From Thuidium tamariscinum (taxonomy: Eukaryota > Streptophyta > Bryopsida > Hypnales > Thuidiaceae), in contig OX344751.2 in assembly GCA_947034885.2 (NCBI GenBank), forward strand, positions 11,408,001-11,472,000: a stretch of DNA of 64,000 bases. The letters run 5' to 3'. Each line of letters opens with the position of its first letter. Positions within the stretch are counted from its first letter, which is position 1. The notes below the pieces were generated by a model that searched no databases, was not told the DNA's origin, and saw nothing but the letters and a program-made list of their open reading frames with translations. Below, piece after piece: positions 1-12,354 of the stretch. The position numbers were made by a program, and so were the translations under genes.

Positions 1-739
1 TTAAGGACAAGATCTACTGCCATCTAGTCAAATATCAAATTTGAACTAAATGTAGCCTATTAGTTTGTATGTGAATATCAACCCTCAACTATGAATTGTA
101 GATCACTTTAGGAAATCTCAATTTTTTCATATAAACTTTGTAATTGTAATCACTTTTGTTGCAAAAAGTGAAAATAAAAATGAAAATAGCAAAAACAATC
201 CAAATTGTTTGAAATTTTTTCATGAAATACAAGCAAGTAACATAGCTTTAGTGTAAATTTTTTTCAATTGGTTATTTTATATCTTACATTCAAAACAACC
301 ATAACAAAGACCTTGAAGTCAAATTCAACTATCAAACCAAATCTATCCTTTCATTTAATTGATGCTAAAAAATGTATTTTCAGTTTGTATTGTGCTTTTT
401 TTTCCAAAAAATTTGAGAGATAAATCAAAATATTATAAATTAAAGGTGAAAATAAAATTATATAAACTGTAAGAAATATTAGAGTAATCTCTAACTTTTA
501 CCATATAAGAAGGTTAGAATGAAAGTCTTAATTCTTTAAATTTAAATAATAAATCAATTTTTTTTAAAATATGAAAGAAGAATACATGATACTATATAAT
601 TTGGATTCTAATATATGAAACTTGTAATTGCAACAATTCTTAAAAATAAATTTCTTTCAAAATTTCAAGATGAGATATAAGCTTGAAACCAAGAATCCCC
701 AAAATGGTTATATCGAAAATTACAACGAAGGTTACCCAA
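1..739. other. AT-rich intergenic, nothing recognised
   Basis: Long A/T runs with no sustained open frame, no tRNA-like box motifs and no clear terminal inverted repeat. I see nothing to annotate. Confidence 0.6.
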
Positions 740-755
740 GGCGTATCCACTTTGA

Positions 756-1484
756 CCTTTCGGGGTTAAAGTTCAGGTCAGTTTTGGCTTGATCGAAGTG
801 GAGCATCCGAAGTCAGCACTGGCAACGCTGGTAGGAAGTGTGTTTGCTGGGCAGATTCCGTCCTTGGTCTTGGCCGATCGCTTGATCCAGGAATTGCAAT
901 CGGCCGATTACGAGAGATTGAATGGAAAATTCTAGCTCTGCAGGTCAGTTAGCGCATTTGTCCATGATGGAATTTCTGTACGTGCACCCCACTCGATTAG
1001 GGTTTCTGTTCGCTGCAATTTACGATGGTCATCTCAATTGCGATTCGGAGATTGGTGTAGAGACCGATCAGGAGAGACCTTTCTTTCAGTGAGGGCTCGC
1101 GGTTGATTTGGTATGAATTTTGAAGGGTTTGTGGTGTGGGATAGGTGTTGGATTGAGTACTCGATCGCGTGTATGCACTTGTGGAATTTTTTAGCAGGAT
1201 CGCAGCCCATCCCTGGTTTGGGCGTGATTTCCTCCTTGCCAACTACGTACTCGGCGTGGGCAAGCGGCAGTGTCCTGCTGAGATAGGCGAAGCCCGCATG
1301 TGCAACCGAAATCGTGTTGTCCAACGACGGTGATGGACCTCTGGAAGGTTCGATGCCGAAATCTTTGGTCGCTGCAATGAACTCTATCGGAATTGGAGCA
1401 GCTCTTGGCGTCAGAGTTCTTCCTGGTGTTCTCGAAGCCTGTGTAGAAGGTCACATTCCCGTCCGCGAAGTGATGCCGTCATAG
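756..1484 (+). other. Exon-like open stretches, unidentified
   Basis: This stretch is clearly richer in GC than its surroundings and holds two plus-strand open runs that read like protein. One covers about 756-935 and contains HPKSALATLVGSVFAGQIP. The other covers about 1287-1484 and contains KSLVAAMNSIGIGAALGV, ending at a TAG. Neither begins with a convincing start codon, and they lie in different frames, so they would need splicing or are remnants. The minus strand is also open over much of 1191-1470 (for example ISVAHAGFAYLSRT), so the coding strand itself is uncertain. I do not recognise the family. They could be terminal exons of a neighbouring gene, a gene fragment, or chance open frames in GC-rich DNA. 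Confidence 0.3.
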
Positions 1485-1943
1485 GAATGCTGAGGGACAT
1501 GGATATGTAGTAGCATTTGTTACATGCAGTTTGCTGAATCGTTAACCTGTGGAGTCCTTACGGAGATGCAATTTCTGAGTGCCGCCAAATCTTCTGGAGC
1601 TTTTGGGGGATCGTGAATGTACATATTTTCTCAAACCCTAAAGCCAGGTATAAATAATCGTGTTAACCATCACATGACGCCACCAGTTCTGTTTGGAACT
1701 GCTCTCTGCCTCTTTGCAAATCTCTACTCCTTGCCGTGTTTGTGTCTGGATCAAAGTTTTTGCTTTTAGTTATGCATATCAAATTTATACTGAACAACAC
1801 CGTTCTTCAATTCTATTGTGACTGAATCAATTGATAATGTGAATAGTTTCTAATTCTTATTTATATACATGTCTTGTATCCAACACTTTTTAATAGGATC
1901 CCCAGATGAAAACCTCTATTGGCAGACATGAAGCCAAATGAAA

Positions 1944-3324
1944 TCAAGATTTGCGTAGCTCTGCAACACTCAAGTGGTCTACTTTGCAGATTACGCTGAG
2001 TTTTTGGAATCCTGCCTCCGAAGCCAACTTCCGCACCTCGCACTCTGTCCGCTCGCGCGCATTGTTGCCACAATTAAGCAATATGGTGACGTCCATTTGG
2101 AAGGCCAAACGATCGCCGTCGTCGGAGACCCCACGGTCGGGTAAGATGCTGTCGACGACAATCACTTTGCCGTGTAACGGCAAAGCCTTGAAACAGTTCT
2201 TCAATATCCGGAGGCAGGTCTCGTCGTCCCAGTCGTGCAATATTAACTGCAGGTCGAACGCGCAGAGTTGCGCGTGCATATGCAAATTAGTCTCTTTGCT
2301 ACAGGTGTCAAATCCTTTTCAAACTTATTTAAGGGGGAGGAGAAAGTGGGAGCTTTGTGCACTGGAGGCTGTGGGAAACTGACCTTCATGAAGATGGCGT
2401 CGGCGCCGGCAGGAACGGATTCGCGGAAGTCTCCACCAACGTGATTCACTCCTGGCAGTATTTCAATTCAATTCAAATTCAATTCTCTGTCAACGCCGCA
2501 GCGTCGCGCGCAATTCTTGAGATTTCGCAGTCTGCAAGACGGTGGAGCTTCATACCTGGAATGTCAGGGCAGGCGTCGATGATATGAGGCTGGTCGAAGT
2601 TGATGCCCTTGATGTGAGGATGCCTGGCTATGATGTGGCTGAGAGTAGAAGCAGATCCGCCTCCGACATCGACCAACACCTTCACTTCCTCGAACCCCTG
2701 GTACTCGTCCAAAATGGCTGGCACGTACACATCCGAAATCCCTGTCATGGTCTTGTTGAGAGTGGCGTTGAATTCTGGATTTCGCTGTCCGTATTCCCAA
2801 ATGTCCAACCCGCCATGCGCTCTTTCGAAAGCGTTGAGAGTATCGTCAACCATGTACTCGTCCAGGGTATTCCAATTGCACAATATGCTGGGATATAGCG
2901 ACCAGTGCAGCCAGTTTACGAAGGAGCCGTTCTCCGCATCCTCCACGAAGAATTTCCCTATCGGTTCCATCCCGAAGCGACGCTCGACTTGACCATCCGC
3001 TCGTGTTGTGACCGCTTCGCTCAAAATCTGTTCGCAGCTCACCAACCGGAGCATTCTTTCGAGATACTTGACATTGATGTGCTTCTCCGGCATGGCCAGC
3101 TGGGCGAGCTCTTCCGATGTGAGCCGTGCTCCCTCACCTGCTGCAGCCAGGGCCTCCAAGATGTTGAGACGCACCAGAGCCCCCAGTGTGTTTATAGTTG
3201 TTAACTTCAGCATCAATCCAGCCGCAGCCAACCTTGCGCTGTTCTTGTCGTTTGATGAAGTTAGCTTCTCATGCAGGACACTATGGTCGTCTCCTCCGCC
3301 TGCTATGACTTCCTTCACTAGCAT
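1944..3324 (-). CDS. Caffeate-type (class II) SAM-dependent O-methyltransferase
   Basis: Three exons read on the minus strand: 3324-2556, 2451-2384 and 2246-1944. All joins use GT/AG sites and keep frame, giving 379 residues, normal for plant COMT-like enzymes (about 360-380). The N-terminal dimerisation half (residues 30-160) includes GALVRLNILEAL. The Rossmann part shows the SAM glycine loop VDVGGGSA (about 217-224) and the acidic ribose/adenine region FDQPHII. Exon 3 opens with LILHDWDDE, whose His (about 283) is the expected catalytic base of this family. It is followed by VIVVDSILPD and the C-terminal ERTECEV segment. Family members methylate phenolic hydroxyls in the cytosol, using caffeate, flavonoids or other phenylpropanoids; the substrate cannot be told from sequence. 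The ATG at 3324 is the first in-frame Met of exon 1. A leucine replaces the usual Trp before ILHDW. No stop or frameshift is seen. Confidence 0.88.
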
Positions 3325-3659
3325 TGAGCAGGTGACGAAGATCCTCAATGGTGGAGTCTGTGGTAGCAAGAGGACAGTCGGTGGAGTGCCATACGATCTC
3401 CATCAGTTTCCGGGTTCTTAATATATTGGTGCTGTAACAACTGTGACATCGGCATGAGCAGGCATGACGATTTTCCACATGTTGATGTCTTTCCACATGT
3501 CGAAAACCTGGTCAGAAAATCAGTGGTGAATAATCGTTCTGGTGAATGTCGAGCCATTTCCTGCATTGAAAGTGGGCAGTCGAGTACTGTGGAGTTTTTT
3601 CCTTTGCAAGCTCAGCATTTCTTTTTCTTGTCTTTTTGTCAGTAATTAAAGGAGCAATA

Positions 3660-5455
3660 TTAGTCCAATGCGAAAGGTATCCAGCAACTTGCGAAGCAGA
3701 GTCAAAAAACAGAAAGAGATCTCAAGGAGCTCAGCTTTGTTGAAGCATAATGCCCACGGAAGAAGGCTGATGACTGCACTATGACATCAGCTTATGCCAT
3801 TTTGTACTTTTGTAGATGAATAAGAATACTGCTGTTCATTTTAGATCAAGTTGTCATTCTTGATCATCTTGATCAAGAGTGATCTTTAGTGTATTCAAAT
3901 CTGTCTAGTGCGAAGAGCTATGATTTTTTTTGTATATTCAATTGTAAGAGCATGTATGAGAATGTGTGCAAAATGAATGGAATTTTTTTGGTCGCCTTGT
4001 TTTGCTAGGTTTTCAAAGTTTGAATTCCCTTAACTTTAAATATTTCTCTACAGAGTTTTGACTTTTGAGGTTTCCATCTTTGAAGTGTCGAGTTGAGTTG
4101 AGAATGTAGGACAAAAGTTCAATTTTTTTAAATAGTTTTCATTCTCTGGAAAATTACTAAGCGGAAGTACTAGGTGTAAAATAGAAGGAAACATTGAATT
4201 GGTAATAGTTCAAAAATGGAATTGACATATGTCTAGACATTTTTATTTTGAAAAATTATTAAAATTGAATGAGAAAAAAATTAATTCTACAATACATTAT
4301 TTTTCAAAAGATGTCCTAATTGCCTACAAAAAAAAGACTCTTCATAGCTCTCAAATCACTCATCTAAACTATATGAATCAAATCTCTAAAAAGTTCATAA
4401 ATATATTTAATAAAAAAATTTGATTAAAATTTGATTTTCTACATTTTTTTTTCTTGCTACAAAGAGTTAAACATTTTGAACTTCTAAGCACCAAATGACA
4501 TAATATTTCCTATAAGTTGATATATTTCCTTATAGGATTGGAAAGAGGGTTACTTTTGATGTTGACACTAGTCCAAGGTGGAGAGAACCATTCATTACCC
4601 CCTTCCTAATACTGAGCCCTATTTTTTATTCCATTCCCTACTAGTTCATAATCCAATCAAAATGAAGTCCATTCATCTTTTGAAATATTGATCAATAGAC
4701 TCTCATTCTTTCAATTCCAACTTATTGAAAAACGATTTTGGACAATTCTGAGGCACAAACTAGGTACCTACTACCATTTCACTTCAAACAATTTTAGAAA
4801 ATTCAATAAAAATAATTTTAGGATATTTTTCTATACTATATTTCTACAAAAAGCTAATCAATACAAATTTTACAATTGTGCTTCTTGATGTTGTAAGGGT
4901 CAAAGCATCTTTACTATCCACCCAAAAGATAGGTTACTAAGTTATATGACTATTATATTTATTTTAAATATAAGGCATGCCATATAGACTTCTCAATTAG
5001 TTTAGCATGTCCATGCTCTTCTTTGTATTTTACAAGTTTGAGATTTATAAGTTTGCCAACCTAGGCTACAATAGAAGTTGTGACCATCTGCACACTTCAA
5101 GCTTGCAATGTGAGGAGCATTCAACTTGCACCACAATATGACAATATGACATGAAGAGTTTAAGAGTTGGGACTTGTGTTTGATGGAGGAATGGACATTA
5201 AGGAATAAACATTGTCAAAGATAAGTAAAAAAAAAACTCATTCTAGCACGTCTTCAATCCTAAAGAGCCTTTTGTGCACTTTGTGCTTTGGTCCACCGCC
5301 CCTATGTATTATTCCACACATTGAGGAATTGAAGATTGTGGGGAATAGTAACTCCCTAGCCCCTTTCCATGATCTGATGCATGCCACCCCCATCTAATGC
5401 ATCCCTTGTGACATGTACAGGTGGAGATGTTATTAGGAATTGATCTAATTACCTT
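3660..5455. other. AT-rich intergenic upstream of the methyltransferase
   Basis: About 1.8 kb with only short chance open frames and homopolymer runs. No TIR pair, RNA gene or conserved protein segment is visible. The first few hundred bases presumably hold the methyltransferase promoter, but no convincing TATA box could be placed. Confidence 0.5.
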
Positions 5456-5930
5456 AGAGCATCCCCACGGCGACTCGCCAAAGGTAGTTAACCAACTCAG
5501 TGGTCGAGCCTGCTCATGAATTGTGCCCTACTATAGACTTGAGGAAGCTCAAAAAGTGAGCAGCTGTAGCCAAATTTGGCAAGTGCCTGGCCAAATCACA
5601 TGTCCCACACCGTCCTTGGTATAGCATCAATAAATGCAAAAGGTGAGAATAAAATTGCATTGGTCAAGAAATTTGAATCTCCATATAGACAATCATGTCA
5701 AAATGTGCTTGTTTAGCCTTATAAAAAAATTTATGTTCAATTTGTAATCAATGAAGAGCTATTTTTGAACAATTTTTTTAATATTTTATTCAAACCCCCA
5801 TGCATTTTCATGTCCAAATGCCATCATAGGCATGGGGCAGGGGATGCAACTCGAAAATGCAACTATCTAATAGCACATACCAAACCTGGTTTGGTGTCCC
5901 TTCTTAGTGGGTCAGCCATGGAGCTGCTCT
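5456..5930. mobile_element. hAT-like MITE candidate
   Basis: The left end begins AGAGCATCCCCACGGC and the right end, reverse-complemented, begins AGAGCAGCTCCATGGC. The GC-richer 475-bp body sits in AT-rich flanks. Ends of the AGAGCATC type are common in plant hAT-derived MITEs. An exact 8-bp target duplication is not visible, so the class is an inference. Confidence 0.45.
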
Positions 5931-6055
5931 TAATTTAGTTTGGGCCACACAATCCATTATTACTAAGAAATGGTCATACCAATTGAGATCCAATTTCTAA
6001 GCAATCAGTAATAATAGTTTCTACTCTACCTTTTCATTTGAATGCTAAGTTAATA

Positions 6056-6838
6056 CTCCCTTTGTCCCACTATAAGCTTCTAAATCAAGTAAAATTTATG
6101 TCCCACTAAAAAGTTCTTTTTTGTGATTTTGAGTGTTTAGTGAATTTTGCGTTGACCAACCTTGTGGGGGCAAGTAAAAAATTCTAAGAGCATGTCACAC
6201 TACAAGAGAAATGATGTTTTAAGTATAGTCCTAGTAGTATGGTCTTTTAAGTAATGACTTTCAAGTAAGGTTTTTAGTAAAAATTTACTAAAAAGATTGT
6301 CTTTATAGTAAATTTTTACTAACAACCTTACTTGAAAGTCATTACTTAAAAGGCCATACTACTAGGACTATACTTAAAACACCCCTTTCTCTTGTAGTGT
6401 CATTGGCCTTAGAAGCTTGGCTTGAAATGGTACTATGAGGCACCTTGTACTAATTGCTTCCTCAAATGGTATATAGTGTTCACAACTTGTTTAGTGACTA
6501 CTTTGGCACTATTAAAATTTGATCATAAAGTGTGCTACTTTTTTATTTATTTTTGGATATTTAGATTGGAGAACATATTATTAGAATCCTATTGTATCCA
6601 CTACCCTTTAAATCATCTAAAATAACATAGTTGGCAACAATTATAAAATATGTCAAACTTTGTACTTTTAACTTGTATTTTGGATGCCTAAACAATAGTG
6701 CCTAAGCTCCAAATTTTGCATAGATCTAAGGGATGAGTTACTCATTCTTGAATGCATGTATTTTTGGCATTTTCATCAAAAACATAGTTAATTTCTTAAG
6801 GAGAAGAGTTTTGGAAGCTTTTAGTGGGATAGAGAGAA
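6056..6838. mobile_element. Stowaway/mariner-like non-autonomous element
   Basis: The left end CTCCCTTTGTCCCACTATAA and the reverse-complemented right end TTCTCTCTATCCCACTAAAA form imperfect terminal inverted repeats that continue into AAGCTTC. TA dinucleotides flank both sides (6054-6055 and 6839-6840), as expected for a Tc1/mariner target duplication. Without the nested CACTA MITE at 6198-6399 the element would be about 578 bp. No transposase is seen, so it is non-autonomous. Confidence 0.7.
6198..6399. mobile_element. CACTA-superfamily MITE (full hairpin)
   Basis: A 202-bp near-perfect palindrome that begins CACTACAAGAGAAATG and ends with CTTTCTCTTGTAGTG. It is flanked by the 3-bp direct repeat TCA (6195-6197 and 6400-6402), exactly as expected for CACTA elements. 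It lies inside the Stowaway-like element at 6056-6838, so it inserted later. Confidence 0.9.
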
Positions 6839-6840
6839 TA

Positions 6841-8299
6841 TATTGATGCCCTACTTATCAAATTATATTATACCTTCATGTGTTTTGAGTCCATTTTGAA
6901 CTCTTTAAGTAATTAACTATTGAACTTGTACCAAGTGTTTGATGTGGCACAAGTCAAAGAAATGATTTAATAAAGATCAACAACTTCATTGTCTCCACTT
7001 TTAAATAGGTTGGTCCTAGAAATCTAGAAGGAAGTATGTATGGGTTAATAAATAATCTTACAAGGTCCTATTATATACATCCCAATTTAACATAAATATG
7101 AAACATACTAGCTTTGAAATGTCAATAATGAAATTGAAATTGTTAAAAGTTAAACTTTTTGAAATGATGTATTTTAGGTGTTTCACAATGAAGTGAATGA
7201 ACACTCGATAACTCAAACTAACATAGCTCTTAAGATAAGTACATCCACTGAGAAGTGAGTAGTTTTTGAAGCAACCTATGAAAGTTTTTTGCTTCAAAGA
7301 TGTTTGTTTATGATGGATTTATTTATGAGTATATATTATCCTATATTTTCAACTTTGAAACTTTGTAAAATATTATTAGAGCATTGAAAATTGAGTAAAA
7401 TACTTAGGTTGCACTTCTCTTGAATTCACTAAAAATATCATAGATTTTTTTCTTACTTGACCTTTGAGATAGTAGGGCTAAGGAAATTATTGATTAATTT
7501 TGAGGTATCTCTACCTTATTAATTCCTTGTAATAATAACATGCTCTTATTTCAATCAAATAATAATTGCTTAATATTTTTAGTTGTATTTAAAATATATT
7601 GCATTTGTAGAGTATAGAGATGCAATTTAAGAATTCAATTGATATGCATTTATCATCCTAAAGTATCATTATCTAAGATAAAACAATATGTATTCTTCTA
7701 TAGAATAAGGTTTTAAATTAATATTCTAATCTCTTGATTCTTATATTGGATATTGCTTCATATTCTATAGTTGAACAATCTTGAATTTAGAGCATTTGAA
7801 TAGCAATGTCATATCCAAATGAAAATATTAAAGAATTATTAAATTCATAAAAAAAAATTTGAATTTCAAATTTGCGGATAAACATCTATATTTTTAAGAT
7901 TGGAATAACCGAATAAGTAACACTTGAATGCTCTTCATTTGAATTTTCAATGAATTAACTATTTAAAATCAAGTTAGAATCTTGATATAAAATTTCAATA
8001 TTTGAACTTCAATAACCAATTGTAGTTTTATTGAAATTGAATGACAAAATATCACTAACTTGTTCTAAATCATTTCTTGCATAATATGAAAAAAATAAGG
8101 GAAAAAGATTATGGATGAATCTATCAAACTATAAATGTAGGTGTACAATGTGGGTAGTCATCCAATTATTATTCTTACAAAAATCATTATTTAACTCATA
8201 AAGGACCAAATTACATTTTTTTGGCAATATAGTGATTTTAGGCAAATTCACTATGGATTGTGTTTTTTTTCTTTGAAATTTTCACACAACATCAATGAT
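6841..8299. other. AT-rich intergenic, nothing recognised
   Basis: No coding segment or repeat pair was recognised. Short A/T-rich open frames only. Confidence 0.5.
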
Positions 8300-8530
8300 G
8301 CTAGTGTATGAGAATGAAAGTGTGAGAATGTGAGCCTTGAGTTTATATATATATGGAGATATACTACCACCATTAAAGGTGTTTATAACATAAATACCTA
8401 GGATATAAATATTTATAATAATTATGAATATACTATAATCATAAAAGATTTTCTTAATAAAGACACTTATACTATAAGTGTATAGTCTTCTCGGTTATTA
8501 GGTTTACACTTCTAGGCTCACCTAATAGCA
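8300..8530. mobile_element. AT-palindrome MITE family, copy 1
   Basis: Left end GCTAGTGTATGAGAATGAAA, right end (reverse-complemented) GCTATTAGGTGAGCCTAGAA. The interior has several small ATAGGT/ACCTAT palindromes. The same architecture occurs at 54,774-55,000 (opposite orientation) and 63,220-63,430. The superfamily is not assigned because no target duplication was found. Confidence 0.65.
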
Positions 8531-10849
8531 ACCCCTATATAATATGTAGTTTTCATTGCTCAATGGACAACCTAGGCAGCTAAAAGAATTTCTTCAAAAA
8601 TCACTTTTTTTAAAATAAAAATTTGAAATTGGTTTTTTAGATTTATATATATGTGGAAAGCTTGGACTCATTTCATTTTGATTAATGAGATGAAAGTTAT
8701 AAGAGTTTCAATTTGTAGGTAGTTCTAAAATAAACTTTGAAGTCTTTTATTTAATTCAATTTTTAATGTTTTTGAAAAAAATGAAAACATTGGGTGTAAA
8801 TTTCTTATTATAACTTTACAACAACTAGGATTGTCATTTATCAATTCTATAAATAAAGTGTTAACAATTTAGTATTTTGAATCATTTTCTAGTTTTTTCT
8901 ACTTACTATCTTTTTCCTACATGTTGTACAACTCCAAATGATTTGAAAATTTTCAAGCATGTAGCCAACTTGATTTGAAAATGAATCCAATGAGTTACAT
9001 CCATTTGGACATTTTTTTCATACAAATGTGGCCTTCTAAAGTGCAATTGCTTGGATTTTTGTAGGGATCAAAAATGATTATTGTCACTTCAAACATTGAT
9101 ATTTTGCAATCTACACTGTGCTAATTTTTGAAATTTTTTCTACATCTTCTCAAACCAATGTGCTTAAAGATCCTAAAGTTTTATACGTCCAAAAATGTTG
9201 TTTTCTCCAAAATTTAGTAGTTATCTTAGAAATGATAACTTTAGAGCAGTTTTGGTGAAAATATAGTTAAAGACCTTTAGGAATTAACGATTTCTTCACA
9301 AGAGAGTATTCATATGGAGTGATGCAATCATTTGATTATCTCATACTATAGCCTTCTACCATTATTTGATATTTTGTTACACTAACACTAAAACAATAGT
9401 TACAAGAGTTTGAATCACTAGTAAAAATCATTTTGAAATTAAATTTAATAATTTCAAATACAATGAAAAATGTGAGGAAATTTTTATAAGCTCAAAACTA
9501 GTAAATCTTGAAAAAAAAAGAGCTATTATATGGAAGCCACAAATACAACATGAAGTGTTTCATCTCATAGAGTTTCAAAATATTAGCATGTAACATTCTT
9601 AATTATAGATTAATCTAAAAGTAAAATATGTACTAATTATCACTTTCGAAGCATAGTAGAAGTAAAGGAAGTTCAATGTTATTTTAAAATTAAGTAAGGT
9701 GGTTTTGAAAAGCAACAACCATTACATCTTTTATGCTTGGGATATCTTACGATGATTTTAAAATGATGTTGGTTGATTGAAATTTATAAATAGTTCAAAT
9801 GAATATCTAAAAAGAAAAATACACTATATGAAATTGATGAAGTCATGTAAGCAATGAACTTAGTGAGACAAAGTTGTAAGAGGAGCTTACATTTGTTATT
9901 TTGTTATAGGTGGCATCCAATTATAATTAGACCACGACCTTTACTTCTTCCTATTCAATTTTTATTATATTTGTATATTGAATTATCTAATGTATTTTTA
10001 TATTCGTATTGTATAATTATATATTATAAATAATCTATTGTATTGTATATTGGTATTGCATATTTTGTTAATACTTGTATTGTATAGTAGTTGCATACTA
10101 TTTACTAGTATTGAACTATAATCATTTACACATTTATATATTCACAATTTGAAATATATTAACCTTGAATTTTTGAAAATTCATTTTCAATTGCCTCCTT
10201 CATGTGACAAGTGCATGCTAATTTCACAATAGACTAGGACACTTCTTCAATATGCCCACTATGATGCTGTACCCATTATAAAGAGGTAAGAGGGTATGTC
10301 CATATCAAGGTATTGTAAAACATCCCATCATGGTCAAGTGAATCATGATGAACATTTATGAAATGACCCCTTGATGGTTTTTTTGAATTTATGAGATTTT
10401 AAGCCACAATCAATGTCTTACCTAACACTAATAGAGCAATAACTTGACATCATTAGGAACAATCAACTATTTTAATGTAAATCATTGTGGGAAGTAACTT
10501 TTTAAAGCCTTCTTCATTAGAAAATGTTGTGATTGCTTTAGAAGAGTAAGATGAGTATTTTGGATACAATTGCATGTTGGTTTTGGGGTAGTCTTTAGAC
10601 TATTTTGAGTAGAACACGTACATAAAAAATTCATAGCTCTTGAATTTCAATTGCTCTTGCTATTTCTCACTCTTGTCTTTATATGAAGAAAAAGTTTATA
10701 AAATTCAGCAATCATGGCATGAGGGCAAACTAGCAATTCTCAGCATGATGGGCTGTTTTACCTTAACACTATGCAACATAATGTATCCAAAAATGCCACC
10801 CAGGCAAGAGGAGATTTTCATGTTGCCCCACGTATAAGGTAGCCAGCTT
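8531..10849. other. AT-rich intergenic, nothing recognised
   Basis: About 2.3 kb with no sustained coding frame. A TATTGTATA-rich stretch near 9,960-10,100 is low-complexity sequence. No RNA gene is seen. Confidence 0.5.
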
Positions 10850-11480
10850 GAAAAGCGACCCTTTAAGGGCTGTCAGCCTTTTTGATGGGTTTTAGATGCT
10901 CAAAAAAAATTTCACTTATTTTTCTCTTGAAGAAGGTTTGATGAGGAATCTAACCCAAGTGGTTTCATATTTTTCAGAGCATTTATGAATTACTTATGAA
11001 TTTTCAAAGAATTCTGGGATAGGTACCAATTCCTGACCTGTAGGCCTTACAAGAACCATGCACATGTGCTCTGAAAAACGATATGGCTTGACTTCAAATT
11101 TGCAGTGCTGCATCAAAAAAATAATACATGAAGTTCCTAAATGTGATCTTACTAAAACTTAAACGAATCTTACAGTATTTTGACATTTGGAAGAAATTAA
11201 TTGGGCAATTAATATGAAGCAACATAAAATAAGTCTTAATTATGCACTCACGGTTATTGACAATCCATTTTGGAACCATTAACTGTCCATTACACGCCTC
11301 CCTACATGACCATTTAAAGAAGAGGGTCTCTTTTCAAGCCACCTACCATATTAAGATATGGATATGGATTTCAAGATCCACTGATTTGGAGATAGAACAT
11401 TATCCTATATCAATTGAAATTCAGAAACTTGAAACTCTTGGTACATCCAGATTCTCCCAATTTATTTAGAAAATTGAAGG
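10850..11480. repeat. Dispersed repeat, copy A
   Basis: The stretch containing AAGTGGTTTCATATTTTTC and TATGAATTTTCAAAGA recurs, diverged, at about 58,960-59,430 in the same order. The later part (CCATTTAAAG ... CATCTACCATA-like words) is also shared, more loosely. It is probably an old transposon family of unknown class. Confidence 0.45.
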
Positions 11481-12354
11481 CCTCACAGACCATAGAATGT
11501 GCGTTAATTCACTGGGCACCCAAGATTTCTTCCACTCCATACTCTTTGGGGACAGGTGGCCGGCAGTTGAGGGAGAACCACTGTAATGCAGGAGTTTGAC
11601 AGGATGGAAGTTCAATGCATGTCTGTTGTTTCAGATTGAAAAAGAAGAGTTGTTGATATTTGTTAACTTCGGTAAGCCATCCTATTTCGTTGGTGGCCTA
11701 CAATTTGTGCCACAATTCAGTGATGAAATAGTCGTTGGTGGCCTACAATTTGTGCCACAATTCAGTGATGAAATAGTCATTAATGCCGCTGCGTATCAAT
11801 GCTGAACAACTCTGAGTACCACTCAATGGTGTTGCCTCTGCTTGTGACTAATACATGATGTATTGATCAATTGGGTTGAATCACAGTCTTATGGTTGTAT
11901 GCTGTACAAAGAGGTCATCCATGGGTACTCAGTCCAAACGTTGCTGAAAGCATACTGCACGATCACTAAGCATTTGGGAGGCCATAAATTCCGTATACAT
12001 CTGTTGAGACATGTTTTAGCAACTTTTACACAACTTCGACCCACTTGAAAAGCCTCCACGTTATTTAACACTGCCGTTGCACTTGAAGTTCGCTAATCAC
12101 AAGCCCTCTTTGATATCACGCAGTTTGATTAGAAAAGCCTGCATTTGTACGCACTTAAGTAATCCTGGAGGGAGAAACTTCATGACTACAAAATTCCATA
12201 AAAACCAGCAGTTGGATCTTCAGAATTTAACAGCCGTGAAACTTAAAGCAATAACCAGTTCATGAGACTGAGGCTGGGGTGTCCCGGAAATCGTCACCAG
12301 CAGTTTATCCTATAAAGGTTTGGAAATGGACAAGCTGATTTCAAAAGGCATGCA

